Below, one piece after another: positions 9,653 to 20,865 of a stretch of DNA of 64,000 bases. The notes under the pieces were generated by a model, which was not told the origin of the DNA, ran no database searches, and worked only from the letters and a program-made list of their open reading frames with translations. The stretch is from NCBI GenBank assembly GCA_914767885.1, contig CAJZBQ010000004.1, positions 907,001 to 971,000 on the forward strand, in the 5' to 3' direction. Position 1 is the first letter of the stretch. Every line of letters begins with the position of its first letter. A program made the translations under genes and the position numbers. This stretch comes from Blepharisma stoltei. Taxonomy: Eukaryota > Ciliophora > Heterotrichea > Heterotrichida > Blepharismidae.

Positions 9653-9704
9653 ATTAATTTACTAAATTTCCTAAATAGCCAAGCGCGCTAATATAGTTTT
9701 CAAA
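9653..9704. promoter_or_regulatory. 52-bp divergent promoter region
   Basis: Only 52 bp separate the start codons of the acidic protein (minus strand) and the ankyrin protein (plus strand). Both 5' UTRs and any promoter elements must fit here. The sequence is AT-rich with one GC patch (ccaagcgcgc); no classical TATA box is evident. The assignment follows from gene layout only. Confidence 0.4.
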
Positions 9705-10559
9705 ATGGAGCTATCAGACGGCGAAGATCTAAGTGACTCAGAAATGATTGACGTTTCTGTGGACTTTTTAAAGTTTAAGGCTACAAATGTCATTGATAAC
9801 TTGAAAGAACTGATTCCATTTAACATGACAGATGGGTATGGGAGGACACTTCTGCATTGGGCTTCTTATGAAGGGAAAATCAAGAAGGTAAAGTTTCTGG
9901 TAGAAAATGCAATGCAGGACCTCAGTTTGAGGGACTTTTCGGGGTTCAATGCTCTTGAATTGGCTGCAAAAAGGGGTCATAGCAAAGTGATTGACTTTTT
10001 AAGTGAAGCGGGATTAGAATGTAGAGTGGTTGATCCAAATCTTAGGCTCAATCCAGATGTCAGCTTATTGAGAGAAGGCCAAATTGCTGCTGCAATTTAT
10101 GCTGACAACTTAGAAGAGCTGCGATTGAAATTTGAGGGCTATGTCACAAATATCAATGGCTGGTTTTCTCTTCCAGAGTTTTACGAATACACCTTGGTCG
10201 GAATCTCATGCTGACAGCTTTCACCAAAGTGTCTGGAATGGCTTATATCTAAAGGTGCAATGATCAAACTTGAAAACAACGATGGCTCCAAGCCTCTTGA
10301 CAATTGCCTTGAAGCTCTTCTTGGCGCTATGCCACCTGAAAGTGAAGAAGAATTTATTCAAGTCAACACTGGAATCGAGTGCTTAATAATTTTGCTTGAC
10401 CGAATAAAAGACTATACGCCTTATCTTCCCAGACTTCGGATGCTCTTTGCGAGATCCAGAAATGCAGGTAAAGGCTCTTCAACAGCTGGGAATGACTATG
10501 AAAGAGAAGTCATCAACAAACTAATTCGAATGGGTTTATTAATTTCCAAATATGTGTAA
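9705..10559 (+). CDS. Ankyrin-repeat protein
   Basis: 284 aa. The acidic N-terminus (MELSDGEDLSDSEMID) is followed by ankyrin repeats: GRTLLHWASYEGKIKKVKFL (about 45-64), FSGFNALELAAKRGHSKVID (about 80-105), then degenerate repeats around EGQIAAAIYADNLEEL and WLISKGAMIKLENNDGSKPL. UGA at 10212-10214 is read as Trp; as a stop it would cut the protein after GISC in the middle of a repeat. No other domain. Presumed protein-protein adaptor. Confidence 0.75.
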
Positions 10560-10593
10560 TTCGATGTGCTTATAAAATTTAAATAATTAAAAT

Positions 10594-13332
10594 ATGACTA
10601 ATCGTACTTTGAGAAAAAGAATTGGGATATATGTGCTAGTCCCACTTTTACTTGGAATAATTTTGATTTCACTTGCAAGCTCAATCCCACTCTATGTAAA
10701 GGTCCCAAAGTTAATAAATGATGTAGTTGATAATATAAGTGATGACCAAAACGACATTATGGAAACCACAAGTATTGTAGCAGCCTCTGTAGTCAGTATT
10801 ATGCTACAAAAACAAATCAACATACTAATTATTATGAAAACCCTTATGGATAAATATTACAACAAAAACCTTTCAATTAAAGAAAATTGGGTTGGGAACA
10901 AATCTTATGTTAATGCATATAAGCTTGCACAGACACTTACAGCAAACAATTCATGAGGGAGAAATTTTGAAACTTCAATGTGATATTTAGGTCAAAAAAT
11001 CACAGAAGAAGATCAATTAGATGCTGATAGTAAAGAATATTTATATGATCAAACTATATTTGATTCATTTTTAAGACCAGTTGGCCAGATTGATAAAATA
11101 AACAATGAAGTTTACACGGCTTATGATTCCAACGGCTTTTTTTATTATATTCCATCGAGTTATCAACAGTTTTTTTTAAGCAACAGCACAAACTGTTACA
11201 ATGCTACAGGATTTGAACCAAGATGTAGGCCATGATATGCAGCTGTTAGATCAAGCAATTACCATGAAGAAGTTATATTGACTCTTCCATATCTATTTGC
11301 GGAAACCAACACTTTGGGGCAAACCGCTTGTGATGGGTTTTGGAGCTCAAATATTAATTTATATCAAGCCACTTGTTTAGACTACAAACTTGACAAGGAG
11401 CAGGTCAGCAATCTTCCGGAAAATTCCTACGCTTTTATTTTGGATGACAACTTAAAGGTGTTTTACCATCCAAAATTAAATAGGAGTGACTCAAATGTAT
11501 ATAGAATATCAGACCTTGAATTCGGACTTGACGATTATTCCAACAAAAACAGTGAGCTCAACAAATTTGAGTCAAAAATTCTTCCTCTTTTCGAAGCAAA
11601 TATCTCACAAGTAAGTCATTATACAAACCACGGAGAAAGCATGTAACTTCCAATTAGACTTATTGGAGTATCTCCTGTATTTTTAAAAACTCAGCTCTAC
11701 TCCTCCCCTACAAAATATTACTCAATAGGAATTGCGTTAAAAGATGAAAAAATAAAGGCAAGACTTCTAGATCTCCGAACATCGATTCAGCATATGATAA
11801 TTTACGAGGGAGTTTTTTATTCGTTTTTTGTCATTATTGTTGGAGTTATTGGAATTTTGTAAGAGACATGTAGTTCTTCAAGAGTGATATCTCGGTCAAT
11901 TACAGAGCCTCTTGATGAATTATCGAAAATTATTGATAGACTTCTGGTTGAAGATTTAGAAGTGAAAATCCCTGATAAAGAAGAATATACAGAACTGATA
12001 CAGAGGCTTTTTAAAGTGTTTAAAGGTTTGAAGACTGTGCTGAGGTTTAGAAAGCAAGGAGGGGTAATTGGAAATGAAGCAGAAATGCTGATTCAGTATG
12101 CTGATTCTTTTACATTATTTAATCAGTATTATAATTTGAGAGGAATGGAAATATGCATGAGCAGGATCGCATATATTCATTATAGTAATAAAAGATATGT
12201 GGAAGCACAGGAAGCGATGCAGATGGCACTAGCTATAACTGTTAAAATGCAGCAAAAATTGAGCCCTTCTTATATAAAGATGGTCAAGAAGTTAAAAGAA
12301 CAGTTGGCTGATATATTAATAGACTCATCATTAGAAACAAAAAACAAGCACTGGCCTACAATTATTTCTCTATTAAGTGACTTGGAAAATTCTTCAAACA
12401 CAAGAATAAAGCTTAAACTCAGTTTAGCTCTAGCGAAAGGTGGAAAAATTAGTGAAGCTCAAGAAAAACTAGCTCCCATAGAAGAAGAGCTTGATGAAAA
12501 CTCCCCATATGCCGAAATGTTCTTATACTTAAAAGGAGTTCTATTAAGCTCAGTCAAAAAATTCAGATCTGCAGCTCTCATTTTCAAGCAGTGCTTGGAA
12601 TTAAATTCCCACTATGATCCATGAGTAAGAAAAGCATGCTTAATTGAACTGAAAAATATTTTCATAAATGCTGGAATAAAAAAAGATAAAGTTAAAAGAA
12701 AACTTAAATGAGACAAAAATTTTGTTAAAGAAGTCGTTCTTTTGCATGATTACGGAATAACGATAAAAGGACCTAAAAATTTGAGAGCGCTGAAATGCTT
12801 TTCAACTATGATTGATTCGCTGTCAAACAACGATAAAGTAAGCTTTGTATTATCTTCAAAACTCCCAGAAATTGTATTTAAACTCAGTTTGGCTTCAAAA
12901 AACACAGCTTATATGAAAAATGCAATTATGGCTTGTGACTCCCCACATGGGAGCTCGTGTATATATGATGGAATTTCTGCAGCAATAATGCAATTTAATT
13001 CTACTGATGTCGAAAAAGAGGGGTGTTTTGTGTTTGATGAAAAAAAGCATTCAAAAGCTATTCCAATAAGATGAATTATAGCAGTGTCGAATGGCGAAGA
13101 TTTTTCTAAAAAGCATAATCCTAAAACCATTAGAAATTTACTTATCGCATATAAATGTGGGCTAGTAATTATTGGGTTTTCTTTAAAAGATCAGCTAAAA
13201 AACGATCTTTTAAATCTATGTGACTCAATTCCAAATGGCTACTTTATTGATTGCAAGTCTAATAGAATAGCAGAAGCATTTCAGGAAGCAATTGAAGCTA
13301 TCACCGCAGAAAACATCATTTTGCCATTCTAA
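10594..13332 (+). CDS. Large transmembrane sensor: Cache-like ectodomain, HAMP, TPR-like helices, vWA-like C-terminus
   Basis: About 902 aa with two 15-nt introns (11643-11657 and 11859-11873) and several UGA Trp codons. Predicted order: a basic N-terminus; TM1 about 10-33 (YVLVPLLLGIILISLASSIP); a Cys-containing extracellular domain about 35-395 with CNATGFEPRCRPWY, typical of dCache/PAS-like sensors; TM2 about 398-420; a HAMP-like linker (ISRSITEPLDELSKIIDRLL); and TPR-like helices about 480-665 (YVEAQEAMQMALAI, FRSAALIFKQCLELN). The C-terminal Rossmann-like domain about 697-890 (LLHDYGITI, GSSCIYDGISAAI, WIIAVSNGEDF) resembles a vWA fold with a degenerate MIDAS. It has no kinase or cyclase domain, so output is presumably by protein interaction. 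The domain calls are from pattern, not search. Confidence 0.75.
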
Positions 13333-13533
13333 GTTCGATATTATTGCATGGCGACAATTAAGTATAATTAAGCAATTTTTGTTTTTATTTTTCTTCAATT
13401 ATTAAATTGCTCTCAAACATTTTATACTAATATCACTGCTAAATAAGTTCAAATAACTTAAATTAAATTTATTTAAGATTTAATACCATTTATTGCTAAA
13501 CTATAAATTTTTAAATAGCATTTATTTCTCTAA

Positions 13534-14373
13534 ATGAAAGCTAAATATTTATCCTCATATCATTCTCAAACAACAAGCACAGAAACAGATCCTTATTCTA
13601 TGATTGGCGATCCAGACCTCGCACTTGAATCTCATCGTAAGAGAATAAGAAAAAGGCAATTTGAATCTTTTGACTTTGACATTCCAAGTGAAAGCCCAAC
13701 CTCAGAACTAATAACTTCAGTAGCTGAATATAAAGATTTGAATAATAAACTTGCGAATATTGAAAACAGAATAAAATTTCTACAAAGAAAAGAAATTAGA
13801 GGTAAAAAGGAAGAGGAAAAACAGAAGCAGAAAGAAAAAGCTGAGCTGGCAGCTCAAATTCGACTGCTGGAGGAAAAAGAAAGAAAAATGATAAATAAAA
13901 TAAAATTAACAGAGGATCAAGAATTTCAAAGAAAAGCTATAGGAAATGCAAAAAGAAATAGAGAAAACATTTTAAAGCAAAAAAGATTAATGCTAGAAGC
14001 TAGAAATAGAAAATTTGCGAGAAAAATAAAAGAAGAGAATGCAAGATTAAAAAAATTGAGATCAGAATCTACACAGCCAATTTCATCTTCTCCAATTCAC
14101 AGATCATCAGACTTTCCTGCAAGAACGAAAGAAATACTGCAGGAGCTGCAGAAAAGCAAAGCCACAAATAGGGTTATGCAAAAAATTGAGGAAACGAAGA
14201 AGCTTTCTATTGAAATTAAAGATAGAATTAAAAATTTAGAAGCAAAAGAAGAGTCCCTCCTATATAGCTTAAAAAGCTCCTTTGCTCATCATTTACCTGA
14301 ACTTAGACTTATTTCTAGGCTCAGCAGAAGTTTTGATTCCTCTCCATTCGCCAATTCAGCAGAAAGCAGGTAA
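13534..14373 (+). CDS. Basic coiled-coil protein of unknown function
   Basis: 279 aa, no introns. A Ser/Thr-rich N-terminus is followed from about residue 65 by long charged coiled coil (IENRIKFLQRKEIRGKKEEE, LLEEKERKMINKIKLTEDQE, FARKIKEENARLKKLR). A Pro/Ser break (STQPISSSPIHRSSDF) and a second coil (IEETKKLSIEIKDRIKNLEA) come next. It ends with a Ser-rich tail. No catalytic motif; likely structural. Confidence 0.7.
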   Translation: MKAKYLSSYHSQTTSTETDPYSMIGDPDLALESHRKRIRKRQFESFDFDIPSESPTSELITSVAEYKDLNNKLANIENRIKFLQRKEIRGKKEEEKQKQKEKAELAAQIRLLEEKERKMINKIKLTEDQEFQRKAIGNAKRNRENILKQKRLMLEARNRKFARKIKEENARLKKLRSESTQPISSSPIHRSSDFPARTKEILQELQKSKATNRVMQKIEETKKLSIEIKDRIKNLEAKEESLLYSLKSSFAHHLPELRLISRLSRSFDSSPFANSAESR

Positions 14374-14587
14374 TCGAATAGTTCAATGAAAAGATATCTA
14401 ATTTTTCTTTTCGACTCTATTTGATATTTTTGAACCCATTTAAATAACTTTTTATCAATTTTAGAACAAAATTTATTATCCATGTTCTACAATTACACAT
14501 CAAAATAATTAGATAAATTCAGTGAACACTCATAACCATCTTTTAATATCAGATCTTTTTCAAGCTAAATATCCAGTAATTAATAAA

Positions 14588-15565
14588 ATGAGGACAATCG
14601 AGATAGAAACAGCTTGTGGTAAACTAGGCATTATGAGAGGTGTGACTGTCAACGACACATATGTGGTTTATCGCCTAGGCAATTCAGAGGATAAAACAGA
14701 AATCTGTGAAGGTGGAGGAAAATTTCCTTTTTGAAATAAAGTCTGCTCAATCAAAGGCAGGGATCCAAAAATTCTAATGAAAGTTTATACCACCAATCCC
14801 AGTGGAGACATTTTGATTGGCAGCTCACGAATAGATGTGAAGGATGGCGAAAAGTGGGTAGATATTGTAAGAGACCAAGCCGGTGCTGGGCAGATAAAAA
14901 TTAAAATGACAATAAAAGATGCTCAACCATCAGCAGAAGCTGCAGGCCCTAAATTAGCACAGAGCCAAACAACTCGACGTCCTCCAGAGATAGTTGCACA
15001 AGCTTCTATGGCTAATTCTAACTCCAAAGGTGGAGAAAAATTGGCTGAAAGCCAATCTCAACAGCTTGAAATGGATTATACAAAAAATGAGTCTATGAAA
15101 ATGACAGAAGAAACAAAAGAAGCCCAACACCAAGGACCTTTTGGCTGTCCAATAACTCAGCATATGATGCTTTCAATGCCAACTGGTCCATTTCCAGAGC
15201 ATTATTCATACTTGTACGAGCAGGCAGGGATGAATAAGCAAGAAGAAATTCAAATTCCTCAGCCTTCGCCTCAAGATTTCAGCCGAGACATGATGTTTTA
15301 TGGAGGAGGGCATATGTTTGGATCAATGGTGAATTTCCAAGGCCTCCCAAACAATTTCGTTGATCCTTCAGGGAGACAGAATCTTTGTGAAAATCCTTCG
15401 CATAATGCGTATTATGGGATGCCAGCTTATAATAGCTTTAATCCTTATTATTCACAAAACATGTACCAAATTCCACAGAATCAGCGCAATATTCAAACAA
15501 ATCCTTATGTCAATGGCCAGCAAGGACCATATATGTATTATCAGCAAGATCCGAACTTCAAGTAA
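14588..15565 (+). CDS. C2-like domain protein with long Gln/Tyr/Pro-rich tail
   Basis: 325 aa from the ATG at 14588; upstream in-frame codons reach a stop without another ATG. Residues 1-105 fit a C2 beta-sandwich: an IEIETACGKLGIMRGVTVND start, a TYVVYRLGN strand, PFWNKVCSI after a UGA Trp, and GDILIGSSRIDVKDGEKW. The Asp clusters for Ca2+ are incomplete, so Ca2+ binding is doubtful. From about 110 the chain is low-complexity, with many Gln, Met, Asn, Pro and Tyr (NPYYSQNMYQIPQNQRN). Related C2 plus Q/Y-rich proteins occur in ciliates, but no name is assigned. Confidence 0.65.
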
Positions 15566-16239
15566 GTAATATATCGTTTATAATGAATGCTCTTCAGACA
15601 AAAATGTAATATTTGATATAAAAAGTATTTTAAATAAATTATAATTAAGAGGATAGGTATATGATTATTAATGAATATCTGCAAATATAATCAAATTTGT
15701 AAGGTTGAACAATAATTTAAATTATATTTAAATAGAGTTTTAAATCTTTTTTAAGAAAAGATTATGATTTTGCTTGTATATTATCTTGGCTTATCTCTTT
15801 TAGAAAGAAATAATTAGGCTTTTCAATAAATTCGATAATTTTTTATATTTTGATTTTTACTAGGTATTCAATTTCTTAATTTATTAGATTTTGTAAGTTT
15901 TCTACTGATATCTAAAATGGCTGATAAATTTATTTTATTTACTTTACTGTAAATATTTTCAATCTATAACAATTCAATACTTGTTTTACGCTATTTTCAT
16001 ATTTCAAAAGGATTTACATTTAATATACAAGTAATTTAGCTAATTAACAGCAAAATCGATAAGAAATTGATAAGATTGTAGATTATTATAAATAGCTGGT
16101 TCTATAGTTTAATGCTCATGCTAGGCTACGAATTAATAAATAAATAACTAAGTTCATCAAGGGTGCTACTTAAGTAAAACCATCAACTTTATAGATTAAT
16201 GCCTAATTAAAAATAATTTTTAAAGAACAATAAAAAATA
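15566..16239. other. AT-rich intergenic spacer
   Basis: About 670 bp of AT-rich sequence between the C2-like and RING/B-box genes. I see no ORF with coding character, no family A, B or C ends and no obvious direct repeats. It should hold the 3' UTR of one gene and the promoter of the next. Confidence 0.6.
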
Positions 16240-18503
16240 ATGGGAGGAATTCTACCTATTCAAACTTTGCCCGTTGCTGTAGTGAACACAGTATCGGCAG
16301 AATGCCCTATCTGTCTTCAACCATTTGATTCTGATCTTATCATAATTAAAATATGGCGTCTTCGTCCAGGTATGGCCTCACGGCCATACATACTCGACTC
16401 ATATTTTAATTATATCCGGCAAGGTTTTGCCATTCCAGAAAATGGGCAACAATGCCATGGTAAGCAATTCTGCAGAGCAGAGCCTGGCCCATGCCCAAAG
16501 ACTAGAATGGATTTTCTCCCAGAGAGAAAAGGGTGCCCAACTTTGGAAAGGGTAAGCCCAGCAGAGTCTACAGGCAATGCCTAGACCATTCGGGCAACTA
16601 CCTAGCGTGAAACTGGGCGTTACGTCCCAGGACTTGGAATTTCCCTTTTTGCCGAAAGGTGACCAGAAATTCCATTTTTTAGAATTTCGGAAAGCCAACT
16701 CTCGTAACTCAAGCAGCAGCCGCAGGATTCCATAGCCCGCCCACTCAAAACTTAAGCCGCTCAATGCGGGAAGGAGGAGACGTGCTTCCCTTTGGCAAGT
16801 CTTTATGGCTTGTTTGGGTACACGGCGCAAAGCAGGTGAACCTCACATTGAGGTCCCTGGTGTCTGCGTAAACAACACGGCAGTCGCCTCATTAATGTAA
16901 TTTAAGATTAAGATTCTGATCTCATCATCCCAAAGATGATAAAATGTGGACATACAATGTGCTCAATTTGCTTACTTAGCATTCTCAAAAATAAACATTA
17001 TTTATTGCAAGCAAAAAAGTATTTATTAATGTCATTTCTTTATTTATAAATTTTAGATAGGCTACTAATAATTATAATGCGAGATTTTCAGTTTAATTAT
17101 ATTAAAATTCAAACAGTTTTCATCTAAAACATAAAATTAAATTAGATATTTCACAAATTGAATTTTTTAAAGTAAGATAAAAAACTACTATTTTATTAAA
17201 ATTTTAAGATTAGAGCGAAAAATCTTTCTAAGCAGGGGGGATTTAGAAAAATTAAAATCAGATATCGGTTCTGTATGCTCGATATGCAAATCATTAGACC
17301 CAGAAAACATCAAAAATTTACCCACAAATTATGCGATTTTGCAAATAAATGAAACTCAATATAATTCAAAGATGTGCATCAAGCATGGGCTTGAATATGG
17401 ATGCTATTGCAAAAAAGACAATAAACTCTTGTGCTGAAACTGTGCTGAAGAGCATAGTAATCATAAATGCATACCTTTAAACAGCTCAAAAACTGAAAAA
17501 ATTATTGATAAAATTAATCATAGGTTCTTATGTGAAGAAGATTTTCTCTTGAAAAAATTGGAAGATATAGAAAGCAAGAGGATGGAGTTGCATGAATGCA
17601 TGGATTTGGTTAGATCAGATTAAATTCTAACGGGTCTTAACGGTTTATATCACCCCCTCACCATCACAGTGAACTTCAGGCTCAAGTAGCCCTAGTTACC
17701 TGTCATCTCGCCAAAAAATTGCTTTGGGAGAATCCGATGTTCATGCCTTGGTCTGGTTCTTGGGCACTGAATCCTTCAGCCTCATTCAGTGTTCAGGGTA
17801 CTAGTAAGATGTCTTTGGTGCCTCCTTCTCAAATATAAACCTATATACGCATAAATTACTTTCCAGATGTGCTAGCCGGAAATTGCGCTCTCGGTATTCC
17901 TGGGCCACCAATATGGCTAGCGCCTGACTTTTAATAATCCTAATCCTAATCCTAATCCTCCTACCTGGGCTGGAATAAACTTACCAGTCACCCTGAACCT
18001 ATTCTATACTCGCCATCTTTTAAAAAGTATGAGTGCATGGAAGAAGTTGAAAAATCTGTGCAAATTCAGATAGATTCCCTGAATAAAACGCGAGATGATT
18101 TGATTGCTAAATTAAATTTTGCAACAGATGAATGCATAAAAAAGGTTGAAAAAACATACAAAAAATCAAAAATTATGGCAGCAGACGAGGCTTTACAAGC
18201 TGCAGCTAATGATGTCAAAAATGAATATAGAAAAATCTTACATGCTTGCAATTAAAACTTTAATTTATTTTAAATTTTTTTTACAAATCATTAATTTGTT
18301 ATAGAGGGAATTTAGAGCAAAAAGAAAAGTATGAAAAATCTCCAAAAGAAAAGAAACTTTTATATTTCAAAATGAAAACTTTAAAGCATAAAAGATGAGC
18401 ATTGCCTTCCGTTGGCAAATTTTCCAGCATAGTCGAGGAGCTCAAAGATGACCAAAATTACTCGGAAAATATTTTAGCTGAATTCGAAAAGCTTATAATG
18501 TAA
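16240..18503 (+). CDS. RING/B-box (TRIM-like) protein with four IESs
   Basis: Reassembled order: MGGILPIQTLPV, then a RING finger (CPICLQPFDSDLIIPKMIKC, GHTMCSICLLSILKN ... CSICKSLDPENIKNLP). A B-box zinc finger follows (CIKHGLEYGCYCKKDNKLLC, WNCAEEHSNHKC), then a coiled coil (KKLEDIESKRMELHECMEEV...) and a C-terminal tail to TAA at 18501. RING, B-box and coiled coil is the TRIM-type ubiquitin-ligase layout. Inserts: SINE-like 16344-16928, AT-rich about 16995-17225 (ends unresolved), SINE-like 17605-18041, short 18255-18301. Three junctions are exact in frame. The unresolved one must have length 1 mod 3. UGA encodes Trp in the B-box. Confidence 0.82.
16344..16911 (+). mobile_element. SINE-like element with 5' hairpin inside the RING domain; IES 16344-16928
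   Basis: 568 bp between 17-bp repeats gattctgatcttatcat (16327-16343) and gattctgatctcatcat (16912-16928), differing at one base. The 5' end folds on itself: aattaaaatatg at 16344 pairs with catattttaatt ending 16411, with an inner gtatggcc/ggccatac stem. It then runs tatccggcaaggttttgcc, shared with the copies at 28334, 46485 and 60292. It ends aatttaagattaa. Excision joins FDSDL to IIPKMIKCGH. Confidence 0.87.
16995..17225. other. Probable AT-rich IES of about 225-235 bp in the RING gene (limits approximate)
   Basis: The frame leaves LSILKN and hits UAA in an AT-rich tract. It resumes with ...LSRGDLEKLKSDIGSVCSIC, which supplies the last zinc-ligand pair of the RING. Many TA dinucleotides at both sides prevent choosing the junction from sequence alone. 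The removed length must be 1 mod 3 to keep the whole gene in frame. Confidence 0.55.
17605..18028 (-). mobile_element. SINE-like element inside the RING/B-box gene; IES 17605-18041
   Basis: 424 bp between 13-bp repeats atgaatgcatgga (17592-17604) and atgagtgcatgga (18029-18041), differing by one synonymous base. Read on the minus strand it starts aaaagatggcgagtatag, like the other elements. It contains four (TAATCC) units at 17935-17958 and ends in a tail around tttaatctgatctaacc. Excision joins MELHECM to EEVEKSV in frame. Confidence 0.83.
18255..18301. other. Short IES, 47 bp, TTA repeats
   Basis: TTA occurs at 18252-18254 and 18299-18301; the interval is almost pure A+T. Without removal the coiled coil stops at UAA after HACN. 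With removal it continues YRGNLEQKEKYEKSPKEKK to the final stop. The junction was picked because other TA pairs create stops or a wrong frame. Confidence 0.7.
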
Positions 18504-18552
18504 ATTAATTAATCTGAATTAATTAAAGCTAATAACAATATTATCGTAAATA

Positions 18553-19839
18553 TTATCTTTTGTTCAAGCTATCAAATTTATGTGACAATAAAGTAATTGA
18601 ACATTTGAATTTTTCAAGATTTGCTTCAACCTTTAAAACTCTCTCCGAAAGATCACTTAATATTGCTTCATTATCATCTGCATCAATCCCCAGCTCTTCT
18701 CTAATTTTATTGAATGATCGAGTTTGAGTTTGTACTGAGTCTCATGCATTGATTTTTTCTTCAGATGTGCTAAATTTGGATTTTGTATAAGTAAAAGCCC
18801 TTTTAATAGTTGCTATTGCTGAATTGGTTAGCAGAATTTCTTTTAAAGCTTTCTCTTCGCTGCTTGTAAGTGTAAAGATATGAGTAAGCGTCACAAACAA
18901 AAATGAAAGAACTACACTGCCAAGGAATGAGCTCAAAGCAATAGTTATTCTTCCCAAATTAGTAGCTGGAAAGAAATCTCCATATCCAATTGTAAAAATG
19001 GTGACAATTACATTTCATATAGCATTTCCTGGATAATCAAAATCAACAGCAGACCTTTTCATTGGCCTTTCGAAAATTCTCATTGTCGATGCAAATATCA
19101 ATGTTCCAGGTAATAATAAGAAAAGAAAAAGCATGGCCATCGGGTTTTGATTTACATAGCATTTTAGTGAAAAATAAGGACTTGGCGGAACATCATATTT
19201 TTCACAATATCTCATAGCAATAGGGTTCTGATAACTTCCATAATTGAATAATACAAATATTAAAAATGCTCATCTAAAGAACATCATAGCATAAAATAAT
19301 TCAGCCCAGAAATAGCAGATATTGACTTCTTGATACAGTATTTGTTGCCGAAGAGTAAATGTGGCGTTAAGTCCAGGATAAGGAAAAATAATATTTACAC
19401 AAAACGCGAAAATTGTGTCTCCTCCTAAATAATCTCTTCAGGTTGCTTTCTTTTTCAATTTAGAATACTCTGAAAGGGAAATTTTTGCTAGACAAGGGAG
19501 CTCTCGATATGTTGAAGGTATATGTTTTCTTCATTTAATATAATAATAGCGATAAGGTATTAAGAGAATAATTGAAATGAGGCAAAGGATCATGACTAAA
19601 AATCTTGGAGATGAGTTGTGATCTGTGTCAAGGTCACAATTTTCAGCATTTCTAGCCTCAGAAAATCTCATTTCATAATCAGTACCAGCAGGAAAAACTG
19701 AAACAGCTGAGAATATCGCTGAGGCAAGCCTGAATATTCTTCATCTATTTAAAAGAATTTGAGACTGTTGAACTTCGCCTATCACCTCATTTTTCTTGTG
19801 AACGAGGTTGAAATTACGGCTAAATTGAATCTTCGCCAT
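18553..19839 (-). CDS. Six-TM potassium channel, SK-like, with coiled-coil tail
   Basis: 428 aa, uninterrupted but with many UGA Trp codons. A cytosolic N-terminus (MAKIQFSRNFNLVHKKNEV) is followed by hydrophobic segments through about residue 270. The pore helix and filter IFTIGYGDFFPATNLG (about 290) and the last membrane helix (ALSSFLGSVVLSFLFVTL) come next. TIGYGD defines a K+-selective pore. The S4-equivalent lacks a regular Arg ladder, and the layout up to the pore recalls SK/IK channels. The C-terminal 110 residues form a coiled coil (RSFNKIREELGIDADDNEA, LSERVLKVEANLEKFK). Calmodulin binding, as in SK channels, is possible but not shown. Confidence 0.85.
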
Positions 19840-20531
19840 AATTTAAATATAAAATATGAGTATGATAAATTTTTCAATTTATTTGGATCAAATTAAAAAT
19901 GATTATGATGGCTAGGAAACTTCTCATTCAAGGCTCTTGTACAAGCAAAAATCTATATCTCAAACTTACTTCAAGCCTTTAATATATGAATTTTAATCAG
20001 TATTAAGAGAAAAGGCTAGACATTATGCAAGAAATCCAACTCATTACATAAGAAAATTTTCTTTGGGGTTTATTGATTTAATTTGTTAAAATTTAAATAA
20101 TTTTAACACTAATTGAAATGGCCATACAAGATCAATATGAACAATAATTTGAAATATTAAACTATTTATTATAATTTATCCGTTTATTATCTATATTCAC
20201 ACTTACTATTGAACCTATATGCATGCCATTGAAGAAATAATAATTTTATCTTGAATTAATAATTAATAAAGCCTAACTTCTCATTAATTATTCCATAATA
20301 ATGTTATATGAATGTTGAGTATTTTACTATAATAAAATGACTTTTAGTGGAATGAGCTCTTATAGAGAACTTTTCCTCTTATTGCATATTCATTATTATT
20401 GAGTTCAGTTGCTACAGATATAACTTTATCCAGCTATAGCCGGAAAACCTAGCGCACAAGCTGGAAAAGCTGGTCCTTGAATTCACGAGGCACAGCTTTA
20501 AATACTTGATATTTTTGAATGAAGACACTTA
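19840..20531. other. AT-rich intergenic spacer
   Basis: No convincing gene. A short plus-strand reading frame just before the MITE (about 20450-20530) has a protein-like composition (AHKLEKLVLEF), but it meets UAG whether or not the MITE is removed, so I do not call it. This spacer and the sequence up to 21100 hold the promoters of the flanking genes. Confidence 0.5.
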
Positions 20532-20865
20532 CTCCCCTTCGTGAGAGAACAAAAAAACTTTTGTTCGGCACGGAAGAGGGTTAATTTTTCAAAATTTATA
20601 TTTAAAATTTTATACTAAATTTTTTTTTCAAAATTTAAAAAAATTCCAATTTGTAAAATAGAGAAGTAAAAATAAATTTAATTTATGTTTTTAAAATGCA
20701 ATTTGTTTAAAAATTATACAGAATTAGCTAGAGATTTTATTATACTAATAATTATTCATATATAAATTTTTTTTAATAAAAAATTTTTTGGTTCGCTCAT
20801 GGAGGGTGGGTTTTAGGCAAAAAAGAGGATTTTTATAATGGTTTTGTTCGCTCACGGAGGGGGAG
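20532..20865. mobile_element. MITE family A, intergenic, TTA duplication
   Basis: 334 bp between TTA at 20529-20531 and 20866-20868. Ends CTCCCCTTCGTGAGAGAAC and GTTCGCTCACGGAGGGGGAG. The AT-rich core includes the gaattagctagagattttat block shared by all family A copies. Confidence 0.85.

Noticed and set aside
20450-20531. Coding fragment interrupted by the MITE at 20532
   Set aside because: Joining across the TTA duplication makes UAG immediately, and the upstream frame is only about 26 codons.
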